Assembly (NCBI GenBank): GCA_943369355.1
Contig: CALRMX020000002.1
Coordinates: 1 to 64,000 of the forward strand
Direction of reading: 5' to 3'
DNA length: 64,000 nucleotides
From: UBA7662 sp943369355
GTDB lineage: Bacteria > Bacteroidota > Bacteroidia > UBA7662
Made by a program: the position numbers and the translations under genes. Below the pieces are notes generated by a model. The model was given only the letters and a program-made list of their open reading frames with translations, searched no databases and was not told where the DNA came from. Positions 1-8,023 of this stretch are shown one piece after another. How positions within the stretch are numbered: the stretch's first letter is position 1; every line of letters starts with the position of its first letter.

Positions 1-464
1 TTCATGCGCATGTTTCGAATGCCGCAGTTGCTGTAATTCTCCGTTAAATTCACATACAACTCGGCACAATAGCGTTTGCCCACCTCCAGCGGCCGCGACA
101 AACTGCCCGATACATACTCGCGTGCGTTGAAATACGAAAAACCAATGTACCCATTACCCGAATTTGCGAACTGATACCCAGCCGTATTTGTAGGTACATG
201 GTTGTTCCATTGTACATGTCCCCCACAGGTATCCACATTGTACGAATCGGGTGAGGTACCCAATAAGCTCCCATTTCGTTGGCGGAATACCACCCCTCTG
301 TTGTGCCAATGTTTGTATTCGGTAATGTTGCTATTGGCAGTCGTAACACAGCGCCCGTTGCTAAGCTCCTCCAAATTGGGGTTCAGCACCAAATTAGTGA
401 AACGTTGGCCGTAAACCCGCCCAACGCTCATCACCGTCAGAAACAACAGAACCCAATTTTTCAT
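1..464 (-). CDS. Secreted protein of unknown function, N-terminal part (runs off the left edge)
   Basis: The reverse strand from 464 down to base 1 is open and begins with ATG, giving about 154 residues. Residues 1-20 form a clear signal peptide (M-K-N-W, a hydrophobic stretch, then cleavage after V-Y-G-Q). The mature part starts with a pattern N-L-V-x-N-P-N-L-E-E and later R-E-Y-V-S-G-S-L-S-R-P-L. From family knowledge this resembles the N-terminal jelly-roll-like module of many exported Bacteroidota proteins, some of which end in an OmpA domain or a T9SS signal. The C-terminus lies outside the window, so the final class is unknown. The gene follows the larger secreted-protein gene on the same strand, with a strong hairpin just before its start codon. 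Confidence 0.75.
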   Translation of the reverse strand, partial: MKNWVLLFLTVMSVGRVYGQRFTNLVLNPNLEELSNGRCVTTANSNITEYKHWHNRGVVFRQRNGSLLGTSPDSYNVDTCGGHVQWNNHVPTNTAGYQFANSGNGYIGFSYFNAREYVSGSLSRPLEVGKRYCAELYVNLTENYSNCGIRNMRM

Positions 465-470
465 AACAAA

Positions 471-493
471 GCCTCCCGGTTGCACCGGGAGGC
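471..493 (-). terminator. Perfect 10-bp hairpin between two leftward genes; terminator or translational control
   Basis: The arms 471-480 and 484-493 are perfectly complementary around a 3-nt loop. On the reverse strand the hairpin lies after the stop at 517 and ends 6 nt before the ATG at 464, followed by TTTGTT. It could end transcription of the upstream gene. Its 3' arm also contains GGGAGG at Shine-Dalgarno distance from the ATG, so it could instead control translation. Confidence 0.6.
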
Positions 494-516
494 ATTTTAT
501 TTAGTGCTACAAGTTA

Positions 517-3500
517 TTATTTAAAAATAATTTTTCCACGCTGCATCTCCTTACCATCAATCCACAACCGATAAAAATATATGCCGGGTTCAAGTTTAGG
601 GTCGGCTACGTGCCAGCCCTCACTAAAGTGAACCTCAGGTTGGGCCACGCTACGGCCCTGAAGGTCGTACAACTGGATGTGTGCCTTTTCTAATCCGGTT
701 TCGATACTGCCTGTAAACCAAAACTCGCCCGTAGTAGGGTTAGGGTAGGCCGTACTCAAACCCAACTCGGGCAATACTTCTTCGTTCAGCGCCAAACGAT
801 TTTGGCTATTCGAATAATTTTCGTCCATCTCGTACATACCCAACATTACACGGGCGGTATACACTGCTTCACCCCATAATAACGCATCGGCCTGCGCCAC
901 CTGCAAAAGCACCATACGTTCGGCCGAATCGAGCTGATACCGGCCCATGGCCCAGCTGTTGGCATAAATGGCATTAACTTCGGCAATTTTGGTCTCGAAA
1001 ATATTGCTAGGTACAAAACTAGCCAATAGTTCACCTCCATCTTCACTGCTGCGACCTTGTAAGGCATCGTACAAACGTTTCACTTCTCCCTTGGTGGCCT
1101 GCTGTGCAAAATAAAAGTTACTAAAACCAGCAGGGAGGCTGGCCAACTGCTGCAGCAAGGCAGGATTATCGGCCATGACCCTGTACGCCATGCTCTCGCC
1201 AAAGTACTGAACCGCTGTATGCGCCACCGGAGCACCTGTACCCACCACATCGGCCAACACTTCCTCTACCACTTCAGGATCGTTGTATTTGTCGGGCTCA
1301 CCTTGCTCTTCCTCACCCCCTTCGCTTACCTGGCTGCACTCAACCGACCCTCCGCTGGTTAGTTGAGGTGTTGTAAAAAACAAACTACCTGTACTCAAAG
1401 GACTAAACGCAGCACCACTGCGGTAGAACCAGAAGGTAGGTTGCATATCTAAATCTTCAGTCCCCGTCATTCGTTCTGCCCGTCGGTTGGCTACCCATTG
1501 GTTATCGGTTGGATCGCCGGCATTGCCTTGCTGATCAATTCTAACATTGTTAAAATTAAATCCCCAAATACTGGCTTGTAAGTAATTGCATCGGAATTGG
1601 CTTGCTTTATTACTATTCGCTGCATAAATTCCTGAGCCGTAACGGAGTATGTAATTGTCCCACACGAATGCATCCACCACATTGTTGAGGCTAATACCCC
1701 GTAAATTATTGCCCGATACATTGCTGTTAAGCGGTAAAATATTGTGCTGCAAATCGTTGCGGTAAATGTTCAGATTCCAGCCATTTACAGCGTGTATACC
1801 TGCCCGAACACTTGTTTGGGATACACCGGGTGCGCTATTGGTTTTAATGGTATTGTAGGTAACAGCAAGGCTATTCACATTGACGAGGCTAATGGCTTGT
1901 GCCGCTGCTTCCACCACATTTTCTGAAACACTGCCGCCTCCATTCGGTAATCCGTGCGTAGAAGATACAGCTATACCCACATTGGTCACCGTTGGTGCAG
2001 GCAGTTCGTGGTTTTGGTTAATTCCATTGCGATTAATCACCCGCTGTGTATTGGCATTAATTACCGCAATGCCAAAGGAGTAATTTCGTATTTGATTGCC
2101 CTGTATAATCACCGAAGGCACACCATTGGTAACTATGGCCTGATAACCATCTGAAAATCGGTTTCCTTCGGCTGCATTTGGTGCAATCAACGATTGACCG
2201 ATTTGCAATGGCCGCATCCAGGCTTTGTAAGCTGAGGTAGTGGCCCAGATGGCCGCAGTTTCGCTGGGCGAACCAATAATAAACGTCTTTTCAAAGTGGT
2301 TATTCACTAAATGCGCCCCACTGTTAATAATGCGTATGGGATTAACATAGGAGGTAACTTGGCCTCCAGGAGTGAACGTATTCGGCAATTGGCTGGGATT
2401 GCCGATCCGAACGAAGCCACAGTTTTCGATTTTAATGGCTGCTGTGGGCCGGGTTTGGGTGTGCAAGGGGGTCACTTGACCCGAATAGCTATTGAACAAG
2501 GAACCGTACACTTGAACGGGAGATACATTGCTGTTGTAATTTGCTACTGTTTCTGGATTGTAATTAAGTACTTGGAGAGATAAATACGAACCACTAAACT
2601 GAGAATTAATTACCTCTATTCGGCCACCATTGATACTAACTAGTCCATTCGAAGCTCCCCAAATTCTAGAGTTGTTAAACACTACCCGTTGACTTGGGTT
2701 AGTCACGTATAACCCGTCAAATAATATATGACAAATATTACCATCTAATTCAGAATTGTTGAAGTGCACTTCTACTCCGTCGGCGATTAATATCTTCGAT
2801 AAAGGGCCAAATAGAAAAGAAATGCCGTTAAAAGTAAAATTCTGGTCTATCAAAAAAGTGCCATTTATGAAAATATCTTGAATGCCTGTTGGCGAGGCCG
2901 TTAAAGTTCCAGTCCCTGATAACACAGTTTGCGATAGTGAATTGTTAAAAGTGAACAACATTTGAGGAGTTGATCCAATGCCGCAGCATCCATACACAGG
3001 CAGTGTAAACGTTCTGACACAAGTTCCACCCAATAATTGAACAGTAGCTTGTACCTGGCCTTGGTAAATTCCTGAATTCCAAGTGACTTGTATTTGGCTT
3101 CCCGAACCTGTAAACGTACCGCCAGTAACTGTCCACACCGGATTTAAGCTTGCGATAGAGGCAGGCAAGGTGTATGTCTCGTTCAATCCAGTGCAAATAA
3201 GTTGATTTCCTGAAATATTTACATTTTCGAGTGGATTGATATAATTCAGGAAGATTTTATTCGATACAACCGAGCCAGTACCGGTGGTGTTTGGCACGAT
3301 CACCTCGAATTGGTTATTTGGTAATTTTTTACAAATAGCACCAACTATAGCATAACTTCCCGAAGCCGAAGGCGTAAACGAATTGATAGCACCCGGGTTA
3401 AGAGGTGGATAGTGAATTTGATCGTACGGCCTTATATTTCCTGGATCAATTATAATGTTCCATGGCCCACTTGCTTGAGGCAAAACAGTACCTGGTACCG

Positions 3501-3864
3501 GTCGTGCAGCTGCTGGCGAAGAGGTCATCACGTAAACAAGATACCATTCAGTAATCCCTTTTGACTCAGCAGGCACAAAACACCTACCACTCGGGGAATT
3601 TATATCCGAGAGCTCAAAGGTTGTTGGGGAACATAAATTAATCGTGTTCGGGTTAGTACTTCCTGGAGTACTTTCGTAATAGCCAATAGAAGTTGCATTA
3701 GGGTCAGTAACGGAAATTTCAAGACAAAAAGCGTGACTTTCTTGTGCCCTAGCGAAAACAGAAAACCAAAAGGCACTAGTGAAAAAGAGGCAGAATACTG
3801 CAACTTTCGATAAATGCAGCCGTTGTGACTGGAAAAAGTTTACAATAAAATGTGTCATAAGCAT
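517..3864 (-). CDS. Large secreted parallel beta-helix protein with T9SS type A sorting domain
   Basis: This protein has about 1115 residues. It starts at the ATG at 3864; an in-frame TTG lies upstream and a second ATG at 3858. A hydrophobic segment near residues 22-40, ending A-R-A-Q, is the signal peptide. The first third has Ig-like/PKD-like stretches. The middle (about 330-780) is rich in N, G, V and I with repeated short strands such as V-I-I-Q-G-N-Q-I, typical of right-handed beta-helix proteins. An acidic linker (G-G-E-E-E-Q-G-E) precedes a helical region. The last 75 residues match a type A sorting domain: Y-P-N-P-T-T-G-E-F near its start, L-Y-D-L-Q-G-R in the middle and a terminal basic-hydrophobic K-I-I-F-K. 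Such proteins cross the outer membrane by T9SS and are attached or released. The substrate or ligand is unknown. Confidence 0.85.
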   Translation of the reverse strand: MLMTHFIVNFFQSQRLHLSKVAVFCLFFTSAFWFSVFARAQESHAFCLEISVTDPNATSIGYYESTPGSTNPNTINLCSPTTFELSDINSPSGRCFVPAESKGITEWYLVYVMTSSPAAARPVPGTVLPQASGPWNIIIDPGNIRPYDQIHYPPLNPGAINSFTPSASGSYAIVGAICKKLPNNQFEVIVPNTTGTGSVVSNKIFLNYINPLENVNISGNQLICTGLNETYTLPASIASLNPVWTVTGGTFTGSGSQIQVTWNSGIYQGQVQATVQLLGGTCVRTFTLPVYGCCGIGSTPQMLFTFNNSLSQTVLSGTGTLTASPTGIQDIFINGTFLIDQNFTFNGISFLFGPLSKILIADGVEVHFNNSELDGNICHILFDGLYVTNPSQRVVFNNSRIWGASNGLVSINGGRIEVINSQFSGSYLSLQVLNYNPETVANYNSNVSPVQVYGSLFNSYSGQVTPLHTQTRPTAAIKIENCGFVRIGNPSQLPNTFTPGGQVTSYVNPIRIINSGAHLVNNHFEKTFIIGSPSETAAIWATTSAYKAWMRPLQIGQSLIAPNAAEGNRFSDGYQAIVTNGVPSVIIQGNQIRNYSFGIAVINANTQRVINRNGINQNHELPAPTVTNVGIAVSSTHGLPNGGGSVSENVVEAAAQAISLVNVNSLAVTYNTIKTNSAPGVSQTSVRAGIHAVNGWNLNIYRNDLQHNILPLNSNVSGNNLRGISLNNVVDAFVWDNYILRYGSGIYAANSNKASQFRCNYLQASIWGFNFNNVRIDQQGNAGDPTDNQWVANRRAERMTGTEDLDMQPTFWFYRSGAAFSPLSTGSLFFTTPQLTSGGSVECSQVSEGGEEEQGEPDKYNDPEVVEEVLADVVGTGAPVAHTAVQYFGESMAYRVMADNPALLQQLASLPAGFSNFYFAQQATKGEVKRLYDALQGRSSEDGGELLASFVPSNIFETKIAEVNAIYANSWAMGRYQLDSAERMVLLQVAQADALLWGEAVYTARVMLGMYEMDENYSNSQNRLALNEEVLPELGLSTAYPNPTTGEFWFTGSIETGLEKAHIQLYDLQGRSVAQPEVHFSEGWHVADPKLEPGIYFYRLWIDGKEMQRGKIIFK

Positions 3865-4033
3865 AGGTTTAATCCGATGCAATTAAAGCAATTTAATTTG
3901 TATAACATATAATATCTATGTTTTTAACACATTTCAACTTATAGGTTTACTATTTGCATTTCGTATTCCACAAATGCACACGGCACTATTCCCGAATAGG
4001 TCGTATCTTGCAGGCGCTAAAAAAAACCGAAAG

Positions 4034-5422
4034 ATGAATTACGATCTCATCGTGATCGGGGGCGGCCCGGGCGGCTATGTTGCTGCCATCCGCGCCTCGC
4101 AATTGGGCCTCAAAACCGCCGTTGTTGAACGTGAAGCACTGGGCGGCATTTGCCTCAACTGGGGTTGTATCCCAACCAAAGCCCTGCTCAAAAGCGCTAA
4201 CGTATTTGAATACATCCAGCATGCAGCCGACTACGGCATTAGCGTAGCCGGTGCCGAAGCAAATTTTGAGTCGGTAGTAAAACGCAGCCGCGGTGTAGCC
4301 GACGGCATGAGCAAAGGCATTGGTTTTCTGATGAAGAAAAACAAAATCGACGTGGTGATGGGCACTGCCCGCGTGAAGCCAGGCAAAAAGGTAGAGGTTA
4401 CCGCTGCCGACGGCACCAAATCGGAAATTAGCGGCAACCACCTCATCATCGCCACTGGCGGCCGTGCTCGCGCACTTCCCAATATCCCCATCGATGGTAA
4501 AAAAGTAATTGAATACCGCAAAGCCATGAGCCTCGAGAAGCAGCCAAAAAGCATGCTCATCATCGGGTCGGGTGCCATAGGCGTTGAGTTTGCCTACTTC
4601 TACAGCACCATGGGTACCAAAGTAACCATCGTGGAATTTATGCCCAACATAGTTCCTGTAGAGGACGAGGAAGTATCGAAAGCGCTCGAAAAAATCTACA
4701 AGAAAAACGGCATCGACATACACACCAACTCGAGTGTAGAAGCGGTGGATACCTCAGGTGCACTGTGCAAGGCGCGGGTAAAAACACCCACCGGCGAAGT
4801 TACCATCGAAGCTGAGGTTGTACTGAGTGCAGCTGGTGTGGTCGCCAATATCGAAAACCTGGGTCTCGAAGAAACCGGCATTGCTACCGATAAAGGCAAA
4901 ATCGTGACCAACGAATACTATCAGACCAATATCCCCGGCTATTACGCCATAGGCGATGTGGTAAAAGGTCCTGCCCTCGCCCACGTGGCCTCGGCCGAAG
5001 GAATCATCTGCGTAGAAAAAATCGCCGGCCATCATCCCGAGCCGCTCGACTACAGCAATATTCCCGGTTGCACCTATTGCTCGCCCGAGATTGCCTCGGT
5101 GGGCATGACCGAAAAAGCTGCACGCGAAGCCGGATACGACATCAAAGTAGGCAAGTTTCCATTCAGCGCATCGGGTAAGGCCAGTGCCGCTGGTGCTAAG
5201 GATGGTTTTGTGAAAGTAATTTTTGATGCCAAATACGGTGAGTTCCTCGGCGCACACATGATAGGAGCCAATGTAACAGAGATGATTGCCGAGGTAGTGG
5301 TAGCCCGCAAGCTCGAAACCACCGGCCACGAAATCATCAAAGCCGTGCACCCGCACCCAACCATGAGCGAAGCCGTGATGGAAGCTGCTGCCGCCGCTTA
5401 CGGAGAAGTGATCCACCTCTAA
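4034..5422 (+). CDS. lpdA: Dihydrolipoyl dehydrogenase (E3)
   Basis: Flavoprotein of 462 residues that reoxidises dihydrolipoamide in pyruvate or 2-oxoglutarate dehydrogenase, or in the glycine cleavage system, using NAD+. Visible features are the FAD-binding G-G-G-P-G-G at residues 9-14, the redox-active disulfide C40-x4-C45 in G-G-I-C-L-N-W-G-C, the NAD-binding G-S-G-A-I-G-V-E-F, the A-I-G-D-V second FAD motif, and the C-terminal H-P-H-P-T-M-S-E with the catalytic His-Glu pair. An open frame extends 20 codons upstream to 3974, but the FAD fold begins right at the ATG at 4034, so that start is preferred. The gene stands alone, divergent from the beta-helix protein and followed by a strong terminator. 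Confidence 0.97.
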   Translation: MNYDLIVIGGGPGGYVAAIRASQLGLKTAVVEREALGGICLNWGCIPTKALLKSANVFEYIQHAADYGISVAGAEANFESVVKRSRGVADGMSKGIGFLMKKNKIDVVMGTARVKPGKKVEVTAADGTKSEISGNHLIIATGGRARALPNIPIDGKKVIEYRKAMSLEKQPKSMLIIGSGAIGVEFAYFYSTMGTKVTIVEFMPNIVPVEDEEVSKALEKIYKKNGIDIHTNSSVEAVDTSGALCKARVKTPTGEVTIEAEVVLSAAGVVANIENLGLEETGIATDKGKIVTNEYYQTNIPGYYAIGDVVKGPALAHVASAEGIICVEKIAGHHPEPLDYSNIPGCTYCSPEIASVGMTEKAAREAGYDIKVGKFPFSASGKASAAGAKDGFVKVIFDAKYGEFLGAHMIGANVTEMIAEVVVARKLETTGHEIIKAVHPHPTMSEAVMEAAAAAYGEVIHL

Positions 5423-5443
5423 GACAAACTCAATCCAAAATGC

Positions 5444-5472
5444 ATCCCCGCCCACCAGCGGGGATTTTTTTT
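5444..5472 (+). terminator. Rho-independent terminator of lpdA
   Basis: An 8-bp stem (5444-5451 with 5458-5465) and 6-nt loop are followed by a run of eight T. It lies 21 bases after the lpdA stop. Confidence 0.9.
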
Positions 5473-5562
5473 GCACTAAGGGGATGAAGTATTAACTTTT
5501 AACCGCCTAGGGTAAGTTAAATCTGAAACAGTCTGAGACTATTAACGCACAACTTATGCTCC

Positions 5563-6876
5563 TTAGACTTGTCTATTTAGATCGAGTAGCGTTTTGGCAA
5601 TTTCATCGCGTAATACAGGATTGACCTTTACCCCATCGGCGAATTTTTTCCACTGTTTTACAGTAGCGTTGATCTCATCTACAATGTCAGCGGCTGCTTT
5701 ACAACGAATAGATTTCCCAATCGTCAATAAATCAGCTTTGGTGAAGTCTTTTCTCTTGCCATTGATACTTAAAGCGTGCTGACTTACCCATACACTCTCC
5801 GGACGATATGCGTGACATAGGTCATAAGCTGGTGCTAATTCCCAATTGCTATCTCTTTTCAAAAGAAATGAAAAATTTTTGGTGTGGTCATCACAATTCC
5901 GAGCAATCACGTTGAATACCATCCTCCTAAACATTTGCTCAGCATCGGCATAGGTAAGTTTCAACTCACGCATGCACTGAAAAAGTTGCTCGTAGCTGTA
6001 ACTGTTCACCTGGTTGTAATCAAAATGCTTCATGGCACAAAAGGTTTGTACATGATGTTTTCCATCACCTCCTTCTCGGTCAAAACGTTTGGTCATAAAA
6101 TGTGCCCTGCCGTTTTCCTCCAATAAACGCGACGGCATCATTTCAATTCCGCACGCAACGGCCATGTTGTAGTAAGCCATTTCTACCCTACCATAACCAT
6201 GGCTGCTGCCCAATTGTACATCGCTCACACCATCCAGTTTGATAAGCCAGTGCTCGAAACCCATAGGAGCTTTGGTTTGGCCAGATTTAACCTCTCCTGT
6301 CTTTTCATTCCAAGCTATGAGTGCCTTCGGGCGAGCACCACCCGCAGAGGTACCTATCTTCAAAATATCTACAACTGCTTGTTGCTCTTCCTTATTGAGC
6401 TGGGTTGTAAACGATTCGCGTTGATCTAGTAATTTTTGTGCTGTGTAAACCAAACTATCCAATTCTACCGAAAAAGCTCTTTTACTTTCTTTGATTACAG
6501 CGGGCTCAAATTCCAAAGCACCCATTCCGCGAGTGCCTATAAAACAAAGCATTTCGATAGGGTTCATGCTATCTCTCGATCTGCCTTGTTGCGATAACCA
6601 TAAATCAATCAGTTGATTGCCGTATTTGTCGGGCAGTGCATCGGCCAATAAACCAGGTAACCCTTTAAACGTATCGTATCCCAAATTTTTGTCACTGCGC
6701 AGTTCAGGAAAACTAAAGAGATTTCGATTAGCGGAAACAGGCATTTGTAGCGGAGCCAAATCCCAACCCAACGTTTTGAAGTAAGGGTCATATTCAAAAG
6801 TAGCCAAACCATCATTGGTATTCCAAGCTACGGCACCTACTAGTTTCCCCCAAATTTTTACCTCAGCTACCTGCAT
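5563..6876 (-). CDS. hipA: HipA-family serine/threonine kinase toxin
   Basis: This 437-residue protein is of standard length for the HipA family, kinases that phosphorylate targets such as glutamyl-tRNA synthetase and are held in check by HipB. The N-terminal domain shows K-L-V-G and the typical F-K-G-L-P-G-L-L-A-D-A-L-P-D. The nucleotide-loop equivalent is G-T-S-A-G-G-A-R-P-K-A, followed by the I-K-L-D strand. The catalytic loop R-N-C-D-D-H-T-K-N-F and the metal-binding A-P-A-Y-D-L are intact, so the kinase looks active. The ATG at 6876 lies 3 nt after the stop of the upstream helix-turn-helix gene, so the two are co-transcribed antitoxin first. The actual target in this organism cannot be read from sequence. 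Confidence 0.92.
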   Translation of the reverse strand: MQVAEVKIWGKLVGAVAWNTNDGLATFEYDPYFKTLGWDLAPLQMPVSANRNLFSFPELRSDKNLGYDTFKGLPGLLADALPDKYGNQLIDLWLSQQGRSRDSMNPIEMLCFIGTRGMGALEFEPAVIKESKRAFSVELDSLVYTAQKLLDQRESFTTQLNKEEQQAVVDILKIGTSAGGARPKALIAWNEKTGEVKSGQTKAPMGFEHWLIKLDGVSDVQLGSSHGYGRVEMAYYNMAVACGIEMMPSRLLEENGRAHFMTKRFDREGGDGKHHVQTFCAMKHFDYNQVNSYSYEQLFQCMRELKLTYADAEQMFRRMVFNVIARNCDDHTKNFSFLLKRDSNWELAPAYDLCHAYRPESVWVSQHALSINGKRKDFTKADLLTIGKSIRCKAAADIVDEINATVKQWKKFADGVKVNPVLRDEIAKTLLDLNRQV

Positions 6877-6879
6877 GGT

Positions 6880-7233
6880 TTACCAATCTGTGTCCTCTTT
6901 GTCAACTTGCGTACTGGATGTACTTCGTGCCCGCTGCCGCTTTTTCTTCTGAAGTTTTAATAAAGCCAACGGACTAACCGTTTCCCTAACTTCGAACAAA
7001 CGTAACACCGACAGTTGGTTCAAAACCCTCAACACCTGAATTAAAGTACTTACTGTCACCGTTTCACCTCGCTCTAACAGGCTCAGGGTAGATCTACTAA
7101 TACCAGCCGCCCTGGCCAACTCATCCTGTGTCTTATTCTGCTCAATACGATGGTGATTTACAAATGACCCTATGTAATTCGCCAAGGATTTATCGCTCAT
7201 TGAAATGAAATTATCGAATGATTTATCAGTCAT
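6880..7233 (-). CDS. hipB: HipB-like XRE-family antitoxin and repressor
   Basis: About 117 residues from the ATG at 7233. An in-frame ATG at 7200 is an alternative start and a TTG at 7251 is less likely. Residues about 35-90 form a Cro/C1 helix-turn-helix (Q-D-E-L-A-R-A-A-G-I-S-R-S-T-L-S-L-L-E-R-G). The basic C-terminus (K-K-K-R-Q-R-A-R) ends in an acidic tail and W. In HipBA systems this protein neutralises HipA and represses its own promoter. The first 22 residues contain an 11-residue tandem duplication (M-T-D-K-S-F-D-N-F-I, then M-S-D-K-S-L-A-N-Y-I). Repeats resembling operators lie inside and upstream of the start. Confidence 0.88.
   Translation of the reverse strand: MTDKSFDNFISMSDKSLANYIGSFVNHHRIEQNKTQDELARAAGISRSTLSLLERGETVTVSTLIQVLRVLNQLSVLRLFEVRETVSPLALLKLQKKKRQRARSTSSTQVDKEDTDW
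7187..7233 (-). repeat. In-frame 33-nt tandem duplication at the hipB start
   Basis: The 14-mers at 7187-7200 and 7220-7233 agree at 12 positions and are spaced 33 nt (11 codons). Each copy supplies an ATG followed by D-K-S codons, so either could act as start. Confidence 0.7.
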
Positions 7234-7380
7234 AGATATTAATATTACCAATTAACGAATGAATTTCAAGACAATTATACAGGTTAATTCCTGAAGAAGT
7301 AAAATAAATAACCAAATAGTAGCTATTCACACATAATTATTCATTCAAAAAAATGTATTTATCAATTTATTGAATGATTT
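7211..7380. promoter_or_regulatory. Candidate hipBA operator repeats
   Basis: The 14-mer TTAT(C/T)GAATGATTT occurs at 7211-7224 and 7367-7380, differing at one base. A variant with GAATGAATTT lies at 7257-7266, and a nearly inverted copy (ATTCATTCAA) lies near 7338-7347. The 7338-7378 pair forms an imperfect inverted repeat. HipB-type repressors bind several such sites around their promoter, so autoregulation is the natural inference. Confidence 0.5.
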
Positions 7381-7546
7381 ACAATTCACATAGCCTATGA
7401 TTACTCTTAATTCACATATCTAATCCCCCAAAAATTTAACCTTCACCTTCCACAGGCTACTTAAACCTTTAACCGCCCACAGTATTTTTTCGGATTCGCT
7501 CCCGCTGGCCTGTCCGGTCGTTCCGCGACTAGCGGAATGAACGCGA
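7381..7546. other. Non-coding stretch upstream of hipBA
   Basis: I see no convincing gene here. The first part is AT-rich spacer. From about 7491 the composition becomes GC-richer, with an 18-bp segment (7491-7508) that recurs at 7639-7656 and a 6-bp hairpin TTCCGC-GACTA-GCGGAA near 7520-7536. Confidence 0.5.
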
Positions 7547-7741
7547 TCGCGCTTCCGGAAAAGCTATAAGGAGAAACACATCCAAAACCCGTCCCACTTG
7601 CAGCGGAACGACGGTTTTTTGCTTTTCATGCCGCCAACCGGATTCGCTCCCGCTGGTCGCGCTTCCGGAAAAGCTATAAGGAGAAACACATCCAAAACCC
7701 GTCCCGCTTGCAGCGGAACGATGGTTTTTTGCTTTTCACGC
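7547..7741. repeat. Two direct copies of an 85-bp non-coding repeat, period 110 bp
   Basis: Segments 7547-7631 and 7657-7741 match at about 82 of 85 positions. Each contains the palindrome TTCCGGAA, a purine-rich AAGGAG, a short CCGC/GCGG hairpin (one arm is altered in copy 1) and a T-run. A shared 18-bp segment also precedes each copy (7491-7508 and 7639-7656). Frames cross the repeats but none resembles a known protein. It looks like a small intergenic repeat family beside the tRNA. Confidence 0.75.
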
Positions 7742-7783
7742 GCCCTCAAGCCTTCGGCTTGGGTCGCTTTAAAAAGCAAAAAA

Positions 7784-7803
7784 CCCCTCACTTGCGTGAG
7801 AGG
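7784..7803 (-). terminator. Terminator of the tRNA-Val transcript
   Basis: An 8-bp stem (7784-7791 with 7796-7803) has a GCAA loop on the reverse strand. It is followed on that strand by six T (complement of the A-run 7778-7783), and lies 9 bases beyond the tRNA 3' end. Confidence 0.85.
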
Positions 7804-7812
7804 TTTTGGTTG

Positions 7813-7887
7813 TGGGCGCACACGGATTCGAACCGCGGACCCTCTGCTTGTAAGGCAGATGCTCTGAACCAGCTGAGCTATGCGCCC
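7813..7887 (-). tRNA. tRNA-Val (anticodon TAC)
   Basis: The reverse strand folds into a full cloverleaf: acceptor GGGCGCA/TGCGCCC with discriminator A, D-arm GCTC/GAGC, anticodon stem TCTGC/GCAGA around loop CTTACAA, and T-arm with TTCGAAT. The anticodon TAC reads valine codons GTA and GTG. CCA is not encoded, so it must be added after transcription. Confidence 0.97.
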
Positions 7888-8023
7888 GATTGGGACTGCA
7901 AATATAGCGCTTTGAGGAACTATGCAAAGCCGTTGGGAAAAAATTTCATGAAAAATTTGATCAACTAGCTACCCCTGACGCAATAGAAGCGAAAAAACAG
8001 GGTTTAATCCTCAATTTTATAGG

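Noticed and set aside
3986..4723. Long reverse-strand open frame of 245 codons inside lpdA
   Set aside because: It mirrors the highly conserved lpdA coding frame, has no recognisable domain and no promoter; it is a coding shadow.
4754..5476. Second long reverse-strand frame over the lpdA 3' half
   Set aside because: Same reason; composition follows the sense-strand codons and it runs through the terminator.
7547..7741. Possible CRISPR array
   Set aside because: Only two copies, unit far too long (85 bp) and spacer only 25 bp; no cas genes.
5563..7741. Mobile element or genomic island carrying hipBA
   Set aside because: No integrase, transposase or duplicated tRNA 3' end was found; only the repeats are suggestive, so reported as a question, not an element.
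7564..7968. Short open frames crossing the 85-bp repeats and the tRNA
   Set aside because: They span the direct repeats, a terminator and the tRNA, and their residues merely restate the repeat; not genes.
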